Assembly: GCF_018139145.2 (NCBI RefSeq)
Contig: NC_059473.1
Location: forward strand, 64,276,707-64,340,706
Direction: 5' to 3'
Length of the DNA: 64,000 nt
Source: Gymnogyps californianus
Lineage: Eukaryota; Chordata; Aves; Accipitriformes; Cathartidae
Positions within the stretch are counted from its first letter, which is position 1, and every line of letters starts with the position of its first letter. Shown in pieces: positions 12,960 to 25,768 of this stretch. The notes under the pieces are model-generated. The model searched no databases, was not told the origin of the DNA, and saw nothing but the letters and a program-made list of their open reading frames with translations. The position numbers were made by a program, and so were the translations under genes.

Positions 12960-14419
12960 GTAAGTTTACTGCTGTCTTCCTGGTATACCGGTGTGGGTTT
13001 AACTGATGGTCCAAGATTTTACCATGCTGTACTGCTTATTGTTCTGAAGATACGAATTTATATAGCACACAGATGGCATAATGATGACTTATTGTGATGC
13101 AGAAATTGTATAAAGTTAGTTAACCACTTAGCAAGTTGACATACCTGACTTAGGAGGGTATTGCCACTTAGTTAAACATTCCAGCTTGTATAGTACTGGC
13201 TTAATTATCAGTCAACTGGATTGATTCCTTGTCTCTTCTTACATATAGCCACCTGGTTCATGCCCTATCTTGGCAATGTTTTAGGACACATCAAAGCATT
13301 TCACAGACATCTTAGGTTTTTCTTAGGCAATCCCTGTTAGATCTAACCAGTTACTTTTGTAAAAACCTCTTGATTTTCCCCCTACTCTAATGGAGAATGC
13401 TCAGTTCCCAAATAAGTGGATTTCAGTATGAAATTTTAAAAGAACGGTAATGGTTAAATCTCATATCTGAGCACTGAACTTGCTACCAGGTCCTTGTCAT
13501 TAAACCAGTTTTGATTAAACTAATACAGACAAACCTAAATTAATCTGAATAAATAATATAGTAAGCATCCTACTGAGTCAACTGATGTAAAGATCCTCAG
13601 TGTCCTGACAGTTGTTAGTATTCAGCTTATGGACATAGTGTGTGTTTGCATGCTACAAGAAATTCATTTGCCGTCCTAAACTATCGAACTATCAGTTATA
13701 CTGGTGTTTAGAAATCTTTTAACCCAACATTTCTCAAGATGTTTTCCCCCACTTTTTAGTTCCTCCCTCTGTCTTTCAAGTGAAGTCTAGTATTTATGCC
13801 TCTTTCCTAAAAAAAACTTAGACATAACACTGTGCTAACTTTATGATGATAATTAAAGTTAGCTTAACTACTGCCCTTCCCCTTTGTCCTCCCCTTGCAC
13901 ATCCTGTGGATTTTCTCCTTCCTTTCTTCCTTGCAAAATAAGCCAGAGAGCATTCTGTAGGAAGAGTCTTCAGTGATGGCCTGAAGAAAAATTTTTGAGG
14001 CAGTTGTCCAACTGTGCAAAAAACCCCTGGTATATAATTTGTTATTTAAGTTGGTGACCATCTTACTGAATCAAAAGAAATGCATATGATACATTTGTTA
14101 AATATCAGCTGCATTGCTGTCAGTATGGACTTTGTTCTTACTCATATAAATGTTTGATTGTTTTTATTTTATATAATTACCTATATAAATTACCTATATA
14201 TAAATCACATCTAAATCTAAGCTTACTAATATAAATAAAAGTTAATGGGCAAATTTTGATAAATTCTCATACAAAATTTGGCTTCAAACATTTTTGACCT
14301 GTTTCAGTTCACATCCCATTTTTGGCTAGATCATAATGTCATGGTTGTTCACATAAAATAGATACTTTCATAATTCTTTCATGGCTCTCATAATGGTGAA
14401 TTATGGATCCTGTTTTCAG
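12960..14419. other. AHI1 intron, no gene seen
   Basis: A 1.46 kb intron from donor GTAAGT to acceptor TGTTTTCAG. It is AT-rich, with a TATA-like repeat stretch around 14,160-14,215 and no supported ORF or transposon. Confidence 0.7.
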
Positions 14420-14520
14420 AAGAATATGAAGAACAACCTTCAGGATTAGTACCAGATTCTGCTCGTCTCCTACGTGAAGGACCAGAAGAAGCAGAGGAAG
14501 GTTCTCCAACACTACATAAG
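14420..14520 (+). CDS. AHI1: AHI1, acidic exon directly after SH3
   Basis: The exon is bounded by TTTTCAG and GTAATA and is 101 bases long. Its first two bases complete the lysine codon begun at the end of the SH3 exon, giving VAGE-KEYEEQPSGL and then 33 codons ending SPTLHK in phase 0. The peptide is acidic and low in hydrophobics, resembling in position and character the human segment VASETLYQELPPE that follows SH3. Such a tail is expected to be disordered and to drift fast, so only a loose match is visible. Phase agrees on both sides with the SH3 exon and with the exon at 28,176. Confidence 0.85.
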
Positions 14521-16190
14521 GTAATAATTTGAGAAGGAAGGATTCTGTAAGTAGTGATAAAGTATGCCTTTTGTGTGCCAGGTGGACTGTATCAATTTTC
14601 GATCCTTTTTGGAAAAATTTCTTATGTGTAGACCTCATTGCAGGCAAGCAGGTAGATTTTCAGGAGATGTCTAACGTTTGTCTTGTGTGGAACCAGCTGT
14701 TCCATCATGTGGCAATTAAATATTCTGCCTACTTTTGCACCATTGTAATGAGTAGCAAATCTCCCATTGACTCCAAGGTTTACAGAAGTATCTCTCACAG
14801 CTACCTGATGTAAATAACAGTTGAAGAAACAATGTGGATTTATCAAAACCTGACATACTTTCAGGCACTTGACTGTCATTCTTGGAATATGCACTGCCCA
14901 CAGATTCTTTAAATTTTCTGCCATGAAATTTCCTTATCTATCAGGTTGCTCAGGAAAAAGCTGTGATGTTTTTCTCTTGAGAGTTTTTCAGTCCGTGTAA
15001 TAATATCCTAATTAAAGATATACAGTGTGATCATAAAGCCTTATTACCAGACCAGGAGGTGTGCTGCATCTAAATGTGCTTACTTGTCAATGGATGTTTC
15101 TGTTTAAAAGCTGCTGATGGTTCTCTGATGTGAATGACTGCACCTATCCTGTAGGTTGCTCAGGAGGGTGGACTGTAGAGACTTCATAGTTTGGAGGAGC
15201 AAAGGACAGAAAGGCTTTTATCTTGACTATATCTAATATCTCTCCACTCCCACCATATACGTGTATTAGGTTGCAATTGCATATGGCATTATGTTGTTGT
15301 TTACATATCACATGCTATATTGTACGCAGAAGCATTCCTGTTTCTGTGATTTTAGTTAGCAGTCAGAATACAGTATGTACAGAAGAACAAAGAAACAGCA
15401 GCCAGTTTTTAGTCAAGGAAAAAAATAGGGGTTTGATTTTTATTTTATTTTTTTCAGATCTTTAGAGATACTGCTATGTACAGAGCAGGCCAAATGACTC
15501 TCACTTCTCCAGACAAACAGAGATTAGAAACTTTGCATAGCTTATGTTCCCCTTCTCTGAAGTAAGACTAATGATTGTCTTAAAACATGGGATACTTTGT
15601 AAGCAAAAAAAAATAATAGAAATTAGTTCAGTAACTGTTAGAACTTAAGAATTTTTTTATTCCAAAATGTTTGTATCCTTAAGTGTGCTTTCCACAGCTA
15701 TTCATTTAGTCAAATGGTACTAACATAACTCCTTTAAAAGTGGCTTTTGTTCAGATTTCTTTCAAATGACTTGACTTTTCAATGTACTTTTCTAAAATTG
15801 AATCTAATATTTTGCATCTGATTTGCAAGACTCAAAACATATGCTGTGTTGCTTAGTTACAATTTTTTCTTTTTTCAGATTATTTATCTAATCTTTGCTG
15901 CATAATATATATTGCAATATTCAAGGTTAAAACACTCGAAGCTACTTCTATTAACCTTTTTTGTGTAGCTCTTGTTTTTAATAGGTGAATAGAGAGAGAG
16001 GTAGCATTTAATAAATTATTGAGTACAGATTACTCACTTGGCAGTCTTGTTGAAGCCAGCTGTCTTGTTGAAGCCAACTGCAATAAATCAAGTTACTAAG
16101 TGTTTTGTTTCTAACTCTACTTGAAAAACGGAGTTAATCACTACACCGAGGAGTAATAATTAATCTGAAGTATCTTTTACCTCTTTGTAG
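14521..16190. other. AHI1 intron, 5' part; contains a short ancient repeat core
   Basis: Intronic sequence from donor GTAATA. At 14,761-14,775 (minus sense) is one copy of the dispersed core GAAGTCAATGGGAG, here CTCCCATTGACTCCA. The overlapping ORFs at 14,339-14,924 on both strands have no domain and are treated as chance. Confidence 0.5.
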
Positions 16191-16411
16191 CTGAGAAACT
16201 CATAGCCAAACCATTGTCCAAGGAAGACAAGGGTGCATTACTTATAGATACTCCTGTAAAGGCAGACTGGAACAAATATAGGAAAAATTACAACATTACT
16301 GGAAAGCATGAAGATTTCTTTTATCTGTTCTCTACATTGCTGGAGGCAAGGAAGGTATCCCAGAAGGAATGTGTGGCTATACTCACCCAGTTTCACTCAT
16401 ACCCCGATTAG
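16191..16411 (+). other. Protein-like open segment with an acceptor; possible alternative AHI1 exon or pseudogene fragment
   Basis: A good acceptor (TTTTACCTCTTTGTAG, ending 16,190) precedes two bases and then an uninterrupted frame to TAG at 16,409-16,411. The peptide is balanced and protein-like, with stretches such as TPVKADWNKYRKNYN and EDFFYLFSTLLEARK. A possible donor AAG/GTATCC follows position 16,354, giving a 164-base exon. Its phase (needs one base, ends in phase 0) fits the SH3 exon on the left and the 28,176 exon on the right, so it could replace the 14,420 exon; the junction codon would then be T. It cannot directly follow the 14,420 exon unless the GAG at 16,193-16,195 supplies the acceptor. 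I do not recognise the sequence. It could equally be a fragment of an unrelated retrocopied gene. Confidence 0.35.
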
Positions 16412-19400
16412 AAGAGGGAGAAGTGCTGAGATACTTATTGTCATTAAAGACTTGATCATTTTTATCCACATCTTTTTTTCCTGTTTTAATCTAGTAGGAA
16501 TCTAGTTGATTTACTGGATCAAAATACTTTTATGTGCACTAACTAATGTTACTAACATTTACAACCAGTATTTATTATTCAACTTTGTGAGAAGTAACGT
16601 TTGATTAGTTTTGATCGCTTATATTTTCTCAAGTGTCTATGGTTGACATATTTTTCTAACAATAGTTTTTGTATTACTAGTAGCACTTTTTTAGTAACAC
16701 AGTAATATTTCATCAAAATACTCTTTAATTCTACTGGCACTTTGAATTAAATTGACTGCATATTTAATAATTAGTTGGAATTTTGTAGTACATACAGATA
16801 TTCAAAAGACATAATGAATAAAGTGTTGAGTAACAATCCAAAACCAAGCAAATATGTTGCTTTTTATCTTGCACAGCATCCAGGGGCACTACAAAATCAT
16901 AAAGAGTCCAGAGAAAAGTAGTGAAACATTTACAAGCCCTGGAAAAAATGGTATAAGAGGATATACTTACAAGATTAAACTAGCAAAGAATGAGCAGTGA
17001 AGAGAGTGTATAAAATAATACATGATGTAAAGAGGTGAATTGGATGCGCTCTTTTTTCTTTTCCTTCTTTTTTTTTTTTCCCTTCTGCTGTTAAACAAGA
17101 TCAGGGAACATTATGCTGGAATGGAACGCATCTGATATTGGTAGAAGGAAATCTTTGTTTATGCTGTGCTTAGTTAATCTGGTGAACCTAGCTACTACAA
17201 GACACTATTAAACTTATGCGCTCAGGGATTAATTTTTTTAATAACGCATTTTAGGCTGAGGTAATGGCTGAGATTCCAAACGCATCTAAATGACTGGGAA
17301 ACACAAATCTGGCTGATTTTTTTATAATTTCAAGTTACATAAGCACTGTATAAATCACCAAGAAGATATGGAGTTGAATCAAATGATGAATCAAGTCTCT
17401 GTGTAAGACTTGCAATGCCTTGAAGTGTAATGGTTTTACAAAAGCTGCAGAGTGCTGCATAGAAGAAACAAATTGTCATTCAGCTGTTTGTCATAATGAA
17501 GGAAAGTTCTACAGCGCTTTGGCTTTAGGCAATACCAGATACTTCTGAGACAAAACTGCTAAGACCACTGAGGGGGCTGATCGGTTATGGCAGTTCCTGT
17601 GTTGCAGCAGTGACACAGCAACTTTTCTTCCTATTCCTTTCATTTTTTTTCAGTATAAGAGCTGACATGGGAAACAAGAAAAATCATTATTTTGTAATAC
17701 CCTATGGGGTTTTTTTTTGCTTTGGCAGAAAATGAAGCTTTTTTTTTTTTTCTTAAATCCAAAAATATTTGTCAAATAATTAAGTTGTTGCTTAAGTTGT
17801 TACCACAAGCAGGAAAATATAACTCATTTTTTTGCTTGTGTTTGGGTTTTGGCCACAAGCCTGTTTTTCCAAATACTTAGTTATATCCAGGTCTGCTATA
17901 TCTATTGTTCTTTCTGGTTTTTTTGAGGAATACTTAAATATTTAGCTCTGTTAAGACTGCAAAACACAGTTACTGTGAAAATCATCATAGCAGTTACTCG
18001 TAAGATTTTGCTACCATATGAGACTAAATAGGGCACTTAAAATGTAGAATACTTCTATGGTTTTAATTACTGAGAATACCAGATAGTCTAATTAAAAACA
18101 GTTTTCCAACTGCAGATATTATAAATGCATATCTAGCTAATCGTCAGAATTTTATGATGAGTGAATAAAATGGAATCATTAACATTAGAAGAGGGTGTAA
18201 TACTCAAGATCCAATATTAATCTTTGCAAATAATAAAAAAAAGTTGTAGTTCAAAGAACTTGCTTTCAAAATGCGTTCTACCATCAGCTTTGCATTCATA
18301 ACATAATAATTTTATGCAAACCTTGTTTTCCTGCCTTATGAGTTACTTAACTCCTGAGCCACAAAATTAGGTCATAATCATCTTTAATTACAACATACAT
18401 CTAAACTGCCAATAGAAATTTCATGGAGTGAAGTTCTCACTGCACTGATGAAGAATCCCAAGAAATAGAGACGGACCTGTCATCTGGCTGCTCCAGTAAA
18501 TGTGCTGTTTTCAGGTTCCTTAAGATGAAAGCAGAAAAGACAGGAATTCAGACAGGGTTCTGTTAGAAACCAGAATTTGGGTTTTGCAAAATTTTGGCAA
18601 ATCAGAGACATTTCAAAGTCAATAGTGTCTTTTTTTTTTGGCCAGAAATGTTCTGCTGTCTATAAAATCTTGTGAATATGTTTTATAATTTAAGATGGCC
18701 TACCACTCACTACATAAAATGTATCTAATTGGATTCTGAATGTTAAATACTCAATTCTGTGTTATGTGAGAATAGTGGGAAGTAGTAATAGGCAAAACAG
18801 TAATTTAAAATTTCCATTAAGTGTAAAAAAAAATATTCTTTCTGGTATATTTATCTTTGAAAAATTATGTTAAGGTGTAAAAAAAAAAAAAAAAAAAAGG
18901 TCATAAACCTGAAAACAAAAGAGTTACCTTCAAGAGCTACGTTATTATTGCACAATTTGGATAATCAACCCAGAGATCATCAAAACTTGATTCCATGTAC
19001 ATTTAAACAAAGTTTGGGATTATCGCTGTTTACATAAATAATTCATGTTCTCACTCTTCTTCCCCTAGAGTAGGTTGTTGTCAGACTTTGTGAACACTTA
19101 GCCTAGTGTGTCTGAAACTAACCTGCCAAGCAATTGATGCTTTTTCCCTGGGCTTGAGCTCTGTCGATGTGGGTGGTTTTGTGGGCTCAAAATTTATTAG
19201 ATCTAAAAATTTAAAAAGCATAGAAAACTTGCTCAAAAATATTTCCAAAAATACTAGCTAGAAATTTTTCTATTAGTTTCATCAACAACTTTCATTTTAT
19301 AGTTTGTGCTGTTTCTATTTTCTCCTTTAATGGTGCCTTTCTTCAGGTTACTGGGGAACACTTCAGTGACTGATTATCCTTTAGGAAGAGGAGGGACTAG

Positions 19401-21785
19401 GAAGATGTGATGTTAATTAGGGAAACAGTAAAGAATTAATATGATGGAACTCTTGCAGTGAATAGAGCTGAAGACTTTCAACATGTCATGAAATGTGTTC
19501 ATTTTCAAGGTTCAGAGAGATTGCAGACCCACAAAAATGTGATATTCAATTGAATTAGAATGTATTATAGTGAAGTTTATAATTCTGGCCTTCATTCGTG
19601 CCTAATATGATTACAGATCTCTCTCTAAAGGCATTGACATCTGGGCTGAAAGAAACTATGTTTTTCTAGAATCAGTCAGCAAAGCTGCTGTGTGGTCTTC
19701 CACATAAACTGTTAAATAGGCATTATAAAATAGAGACATCTTTGCAAATCCTACTTTTGAAATAGTAATTACTTTGATTGTTCTTGAAGAAATCCTTCTT
19801 CTGAAGGAAATGTTACTATGGTACCATCTATGAGGAATAGACCATTTTCCTTAAATGTTACCTGACATTAATATATTTCACCTTTTTAGTTCTGTAGTTT
19901 CCTATTTTTAGATATTCTGGTTTTCCTTTAAAATGCAGTTTGTACTGTTCAATTACTCTCTCTTAAGCATGTGTGGTGCTACTTTATTTGTAAGCTGGTA
20001 GCTCTTTCTTTTTCAACTCCAGAACCACCTCTGTGGTTCATAATGTGTTGTCTCAAAAAATGTTTGCACCTGTGTCTATAGTATTATTTGAGTCATTGAA
20101 ATAAAAGGTATCTGGTTTATAAGCAAATGAATACCTATTGGGAAAAAAGAAAAGATGAAGTGACATCCATAGTCATTTTCTGTGAGTGGTCTGTTTAAAG
20201 ATAGGAAGAATCAGGCTGAGCCCCTGAACTGGTCAAGCAGAACCAAAAATTGAGGGACGTTTATATTATTAAAATAGCTCTCAGGAGCAAGCTAACCTCT
20301 CTGTCCCCATTGTTTTCTCTTTGGGTCCTCATAGCCTCTTTCTGAACAGGATTGAACTATTTTTATGCAAATTTTAATGCAAAGCTCTGACCACAGATAA
20401 ATTCCCAGAGGCCAAGACTTCAAGACTGAAAACAGCTGTTCTAAACCATATTGCTTGAGTCTGAAGTATCTTGTCTCCACTCTTCCTCCTCTTTCTTTGC
20501 TGTCCCTCAAATAGTCATCTAGTTGATTCGATTTCTGAGATGCAGTATTTGTCGGTGTTGAGCCATGACTACTGAACAGGCCCAGGATTTTTCAGTTTCA
20601 AAGCCTAGACAAGGCAAAGTCCTCTCTGCCCGTTGCTCTAGCATTCATGGATGGAGAAGCTAGTGAGTGTTGGCTTAGTCCTAAACACTGCAGTGGTTCA
20701 GCTGTTTGTTATGGGAGAGAGAGGAATTCATGCCAATGTCTCTGTTGTATGCAGAGCCACAGTTCTGCTAGATACTCACAGCTAAGTTAATACTGTTAGA
20801 CATAAGGGTTACAATATGGTGAATCTGATTTAGATAGGCTTGTTCTTTAAAAACACTCAAGAGGGGGGAAAAAAGCAATTATAAGTTAACTGCATTTTAA
20901 ATAGGAAGGTCATGGCAAAAAAAAAATATGTAATTCCACTAGCAAAGCTCCCTGCCAGTTGTTCATTTAATGGGGAAATGTGTGGAGGAGTACAGAATAG
21001 CAGAAAAGAAAATGATGAGTGTGGTGTAGTATCACAGCATTTCTCCCAAACCTGACTCGTTAGAACAGTTTTGACAGGAGGCATCAACATGGTTCTGGGG
21101 AGTTAAGTACGTTGCTATAAATCTTTTATCCATGGACTGTGTGATAGAAAACAAAATACAAACTTAATACTGAGTTTAATGTCCTAAAGACTAGTCTGAA
21201 AAGACAGAGACATGTTGGTTCTTGCTGTCTGTGATCCAACGAATCTTTAATTAGATCAAGTTCTGTAGAAACACCTTCTATAGGAGAGTTCCCCTGTGCA
21301 GAGTAGGCTATAGAGCAAGCACATTTACTTTCATGGCTTGAATCACCTAAACAGATTGCCTGCACCACTCCATTCTGTCCATCTACCCCTCAGTCTGTCA
21401 GAGAACCTCTGCAGACCATCAGTCTTAGTGACAACTCTCCATAGCCTAGAGGAAAGCACTCCCAAAGATGTAGACTTCGGATGAGACTTTGTCCTTGCTA
21501 TTTCCTTTAGATGACCTCTGCTTCAGGTTTTGCTATGAATTGTGTTCTGATACATATGGTTGTTTCCACAAGTTGCACAGAGATGGTTTAGTGCTTGACT
21601 TACTGCTGTGGATTCTACAGCAGGGATCAGGAACTGAAATGCTTTTGTATATTTAGCCTTTAATTATTTTGCCTTGGTTGCTTCTTATGTGGCAACACTG
21701 AGACAATATTAAGTATCAAAAAATTGAGGCCAAATGAGCTGTAAAGCAAGTAAGTCATCTAGAAAAGGAAAGTATATATTTTATT
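16412..21785. other. AHI1 intron, no gene seen
   Basis: About 5.4 kb of AT-rich intron with several T and A tracts (for example 20 A at 18,879-18,898) and no supported ORF. No mobile element is recognisable before the CR1 copy begins near 21,786. Confidence 0.55.
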
Positions 21786-23607
21786 AAGCTTCTGTAAGAG
21801 CTTCTATAGGTACATCAGTTGATAAAAGGAAGACTAGGGAAAATGTGGGCCCTCTCCGGAAGGAAACAGGAGACCTGGTTACCCGGGACATGGAGAAGGC
21901 TGAGGTACTCAACGAGTTTTTCACCTCAGTCTTCACCAGCAAGTGCTCCAGCCACACTGCCCAAGTCACAGAAGGCAAAGGCAGGGACTTGGAACATGAA
22001 GAACCGCCCACCATAGGAGAAGATCAGGTTCAAGACCATCTAAGGGATCTGAAGGTGCACAAGTCCATGGGACCTGATGAGATGCATCCGCAGGTCCTGA
22101 GGGAACTGGCGGATGAAGTGGCTAAGCCGCTATCCATCATATTTGAGAAGTTGTGGCAGTCCAGTGACGTTCCCACTGACTGGAAAAGGGGAAACATAAC
22201 CCCCATTTTTAAAAAGGGAAAAAAGAAAGACCCAGGGGAACTAGAGACCAGTCAGTCTCACCCCTCTGCCCAGCAAGATCATGGAGCAGATCCTCCTGGA
22301 AACTATGCTAAGGCCCATGGAAAATCAGGAGGTGATTGGTGACAGCCACCATGGCTTCACTAAAGGCAAATCGTGCCTGACAAATCTGGTGGCCTTCTAC
22401 GACGGGGTTGCAATGTTGGTGGATAAGGGAAGAGCAACTGACGTCATCTACCTGGAGTTGTGCAAAGCATTTGACACTGTCCTGCACGACATCCCTGTCT
22501 CTAAATCGGAGAGACATGGATTTGATGGATGGACCACTCAGTGGATAAGGAATTGGCTGGATGGTCGCACTCAAAGAGCTGTGGTCTATCGCTCAATGTC
22601 CGAGTGGAGACCAGTGATGAGTGGCGTTCCTCAGGGGTCAGTATTGGGACTGGTGCTGTTTAACATCTTTGTCGGCGACATGGATGGTGGGATTGAGTGC
22701 ACCCTCAGCAAGCCTGTCAATGACACCAATCTGTGTGGTGCGACTGACACGCTGGAGGGAAGGGATGCCATCCAGAGGGAGCTTGACAGGCTTGAGAGGT
22801 GGGCCCGTGCGAACCTCATGAAGTTCCACAAGGCCAAGTGCAAGGTCCTGCACATGGGTCAGGGCAATCCCAAGCACAGATTCAGGCTGGGCAGAGAATG
22901 GATTGAGAGCAGCCCTGAGGAGAAGGACTTGGGGGTGTTGGTTGACGAGAAGCTCAACATGACCCGGCAATGTGTGCTTGCAGCCCAGAAGGCCAACCGT
23001 ATCCTGGGCTGCATCAAAAGAAGCGTGACCAGCAGGTCGAGGGAGGTGATTCTCCCCCTCTACTCTGCTCTCGTGAGACCCCACCTGGAGTACTGCGTTC
23101 AGCTCTGGGGCCCCCAACATAAGAAGGACATAGACCTGTTGGAGTGAGTCCAGAGGAGGGCCACAAAGACGATCAGAGGGCTGGAGCACGTCTTCTGTGA
23201 AGACAGGCTGAGAGAGTTGGGGTTGTTCAGCCTGGAGAAGAGAAGGCTCCGAGGAGACCTTACAGCAGCCTTCCAGGACCTAAAGGGGGCCTACAAGAAA
23301 GCTGGAGAGGGACTTTTTACAAGGGCATGTAGTGACAGGACAAGGGGTAATGGCTTTAAACTGAAAGAGCGTAGATTTAGATTGCATATTAGGAAGAGAT
23401 TCTTCACTATGAGGGTGGTGAGGCACGGGAACAGGTTGCCCAGAGAGGTTGTGGATGCGCCCTCCCTGGAAGTGTTCAAGGCCAGGTTGGATGGGGCTTT
23501 GAGCAACCTGGTCTAGTGGAAGGTGTCCCTGCCCATGGGAGGGGGGATTGGAACTAGATGATCTTTAGGGTCCCTTCCAACCCAAAGCATTCTATAATTC
23601 TATGATT
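21786..23607 (+). mobile_element. CR1 LINE (non-LTR retrotransposon), 5'-truncated and inactive
   Basis: About 1.8 kb matches the 3' part of CR1 ORF2 (reverse transcriptase). From the left are the SFYRYIS-type segment, [45 protein letters not shown], palm motif [12 protein letters not shown], motif [11 protein letters not shown], motif C (VNDT), then [10 protein letters not shown] and NRLPREVV near the C-terminus. The 3' end is the CR1 signature of tandem ATTCTATA and ATTCTATG at 23,589-23,604. The copy is dead: a frame shift lies near 22,240, a TGA at 23,145-23,147 where CGA is usual (CpG decay), and motif A and motif C carry E and ND where catalytic D and DD are normal. The 5' end is truncated, as in most CR1 copies. 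It sits in the sense direction inside the large AHI1 intron. Confidence 0.95.
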
Positions 23608-25150
23608 ATTACAATTTTTATTTTTATGTTAGTAAACAAAGCAAAAGAAACTTCAGAAAATCTAAGCTTCTACAGTTGATATGAACTGATGTTCTCCTCT
23701 CCTTCTGGTGGGCTATATCAAAGGGTGGAGAATTAGAATTTGGCAACAAAATTGAACACCGTTAGTGGCACTATACAAAGGGCTTGTATTTTGTACTGTG
23801 TTCAGTATTTGCTCTTGTGAACAGAAAAGTTCAAGATATTCGTAATTATTATCTGACACATCAATTTTTTTTCTTTAAAGGAGAAGAGCCCTAATAATTC
23901 TGTATTAATATTTAAGCTCTGCAATCTGGATGAATTTAATAGCTAACACTGTATCTGTTACAATGCTAGGTTTGCTGAATCTTAGTACAGACACAGTGAC
24001 AATAGTGCAGAGCTGTTCGGAGCTTCCTGTGAGATATTCCCATGTATAACAAGAGGTCAAGAGGTTTAGAAACAGGGAAAGGAGATCAACAGCCTCTTCA
24101 AAACCTCCATGCTCTAGAATTCTGTGGCTTGCTCCTTACATTAGCATGTTCTTGATGCATTCTCAGTGTCTAAGTGTTACCACTACCTCCTTAGCCACAT
24201 ACCTCCTGCGTGTTTTCCCAGCTTCCACTCATTCACTGTGCTCTTCCTGCTGCTTCATCCCCTTGTTGCACCAGCTCCTGCACTGCCTTCTTGCATCTGC
24301 TGCTGACCCTGCTTCTTCCTTCAGTACTGCTACTGCTTACTCACATCACTGGGATGCGAAAAGTAGTTCAGCGAGTGGGCTGAGGAACACAAAAGTATGT
24401 GGGATGGGGAAGAGAAGGTAGTGGCAGTGAGATCTGCTTCAAAAAGATCTAGTATCTAGTTCCTGCCTCATTACATACTTGAAAGCTTGTAGGTAAGAAA
24501 GGTATCATACTTCAACTGTACTTTGGAGAATTGGGAGTCTGTCCCTACAGACCCTTGGAACTCTCATTAGTTGCCATGTCAGGTGAACACAGCTATTCCC
24601 AGATAGTCTCTAATTGTGTGCTTTTCTTTCCTTGGTACCCATACTGAAATGTTGTGGTTGAATACATGAAAGCCTATGTGATGAGTAGGTTTTTTTAAAA
24701 CAGATCATAAGAACCTTCAGTTAGGCAGCTTAATTTAGTGAATACTTTAATCTTCTAACTGTAAAACAAGGATAATTTTCCGTGTTTTGATATGTGAAAG
24801 TATTAGAAAACTTAGTCTATTTTTTATAAGAGAAGTCAGTCTTCTGTAGTGGCACTTAAAGGAATTCTACCAAACTGCTTTGGAAAGGTCCATATTTGAT
24901 TATAGTATTAGCACAATGTTGAGATTCTGTTATATTTACTCAAAAAGGAGGGTAAAAAACCTAGTTCAACATCATTCACATAGGATTTTCAGAAAAAGAT
25001 TTTGGTTTGACTGCAAGCGAAGTGAATTCATGATTGTGTATGGCAAGGAACCGCAAGGTTATGAATGCTGAAGGAAGTATTAATTACTTAGAGTCATTCC
25101 CTTTACAGCAGTCCCTTGTATTTTCATATCGGTGGCATTATATTTCCTTC
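23608..25150. other. AHI1 intron between CR1 and LTR
   Basis: Intronic sequence with no supported exon. An ORF at 24,146-24,421 (Ser/Leu/Cys-rich) has no splice sites or recognisable domain. Confidence 0.5.
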
Positions 25151-25768
25151 TGTCCTGGTTTCGGCTGGGACAGAGTTAACTCTCTTCTTAGTAGCTGGTA
25201 CGGTGCTGTGTTTTGGATTTAGTGTGAGAATGATGTTGATAACACTCTGATGTTTTAGTCGTTGCTAAGTAGCGCTTATCTTAAGCCAAGGATTTTCCAG
25301 TTTCCCATGGTCTGCCAGCAAGCAGGTGTGCAAGAAGCTGGGAGGGAGCATAGCCAGGACAGCTGACCCAAACTAGCCAAAGGGATATTCCATACCATGG
25401 AACATCATGCCCAGTATATAAACAGGGGGGAGTTGGCCGGGAGGGGCGGATCGCTGCTTGGGCATCAGTCAGCGGGTGGTGAGCAATTGCATTGTGCATC
25501 ACTGGGGTTTTTTCCTTCCCCCCCTCCTTTTTTTTTTTGTTATATTCCTTTTCATTACTATTATTATTATTATATTATTTCATTATTATTATTGTTAGTA
25601 TTATATTTTACTTTAGTTATTAAACTGTTCTTATCTCAACCCACAAGTTCTACCTTCTTTCCCGATTCTCCTCCCCATCCCACTGGGAGCGAGGGGGGGG
25701 GCGGGGGAACGGGGAGTGAGGGAGCGGCTGTGTGGTGCTTGGCTGCTGACTGGGGTTAAACCACGACA
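25151..25768 (+). mobile_element. Solo LTR of an avian endogenous retrovirus
   Basis: A 618-base element starts TGTCCTGGTTTCGG and ends TTAAACCACGACA. The termini form an imperfect inverted repeat (TGTCCTGGTTT against TGTCGTGGTTT), and the same five bases, CCTTC, flank it at 25,146-25,150 and 25,769-25,773 as a target-site duplication. A TATA-like AGTATATAAAC lies near 25,415, followed by a G/C-rich stretch, an (ATT)n-rich segment at 25,557-25,610 and an ATTAAA poly(A)-signal variant near 25,620. This is the U3-R-U5 order expected of an LTR in the + direction. No internal gag, pol or env sequence is attached, so it is a solo LTR left by recombination between two LTRs. A 5-bp duplication is compatible with ERVL or ERVK types, and I cannot choose between them. 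Confidence 0.88.
25557..25610. repeat. (ATT)n-rich microsatellite inside the LTR
   Basis: Interrupted ATT/TTA repeats in the 3' half of the solo LTR. Copy number probably differs between LTR copies and individuals. Confidence 0.8.

Noticed and set aside
22308..23189. Minus-strand ORFs of 74-183 codons across the CR1 copy
   Set aside because: These are shadows of the CR1 reverse transcriptase reading frame on the plus strand.
25397..25759. 120-codon ORF inside the LTR
   Set aside because: Runs through the GC-rich and ATT-repeat parts of a solo LTR. LTRs of this kind do not encode protein, and no viral gene similarity is seen.
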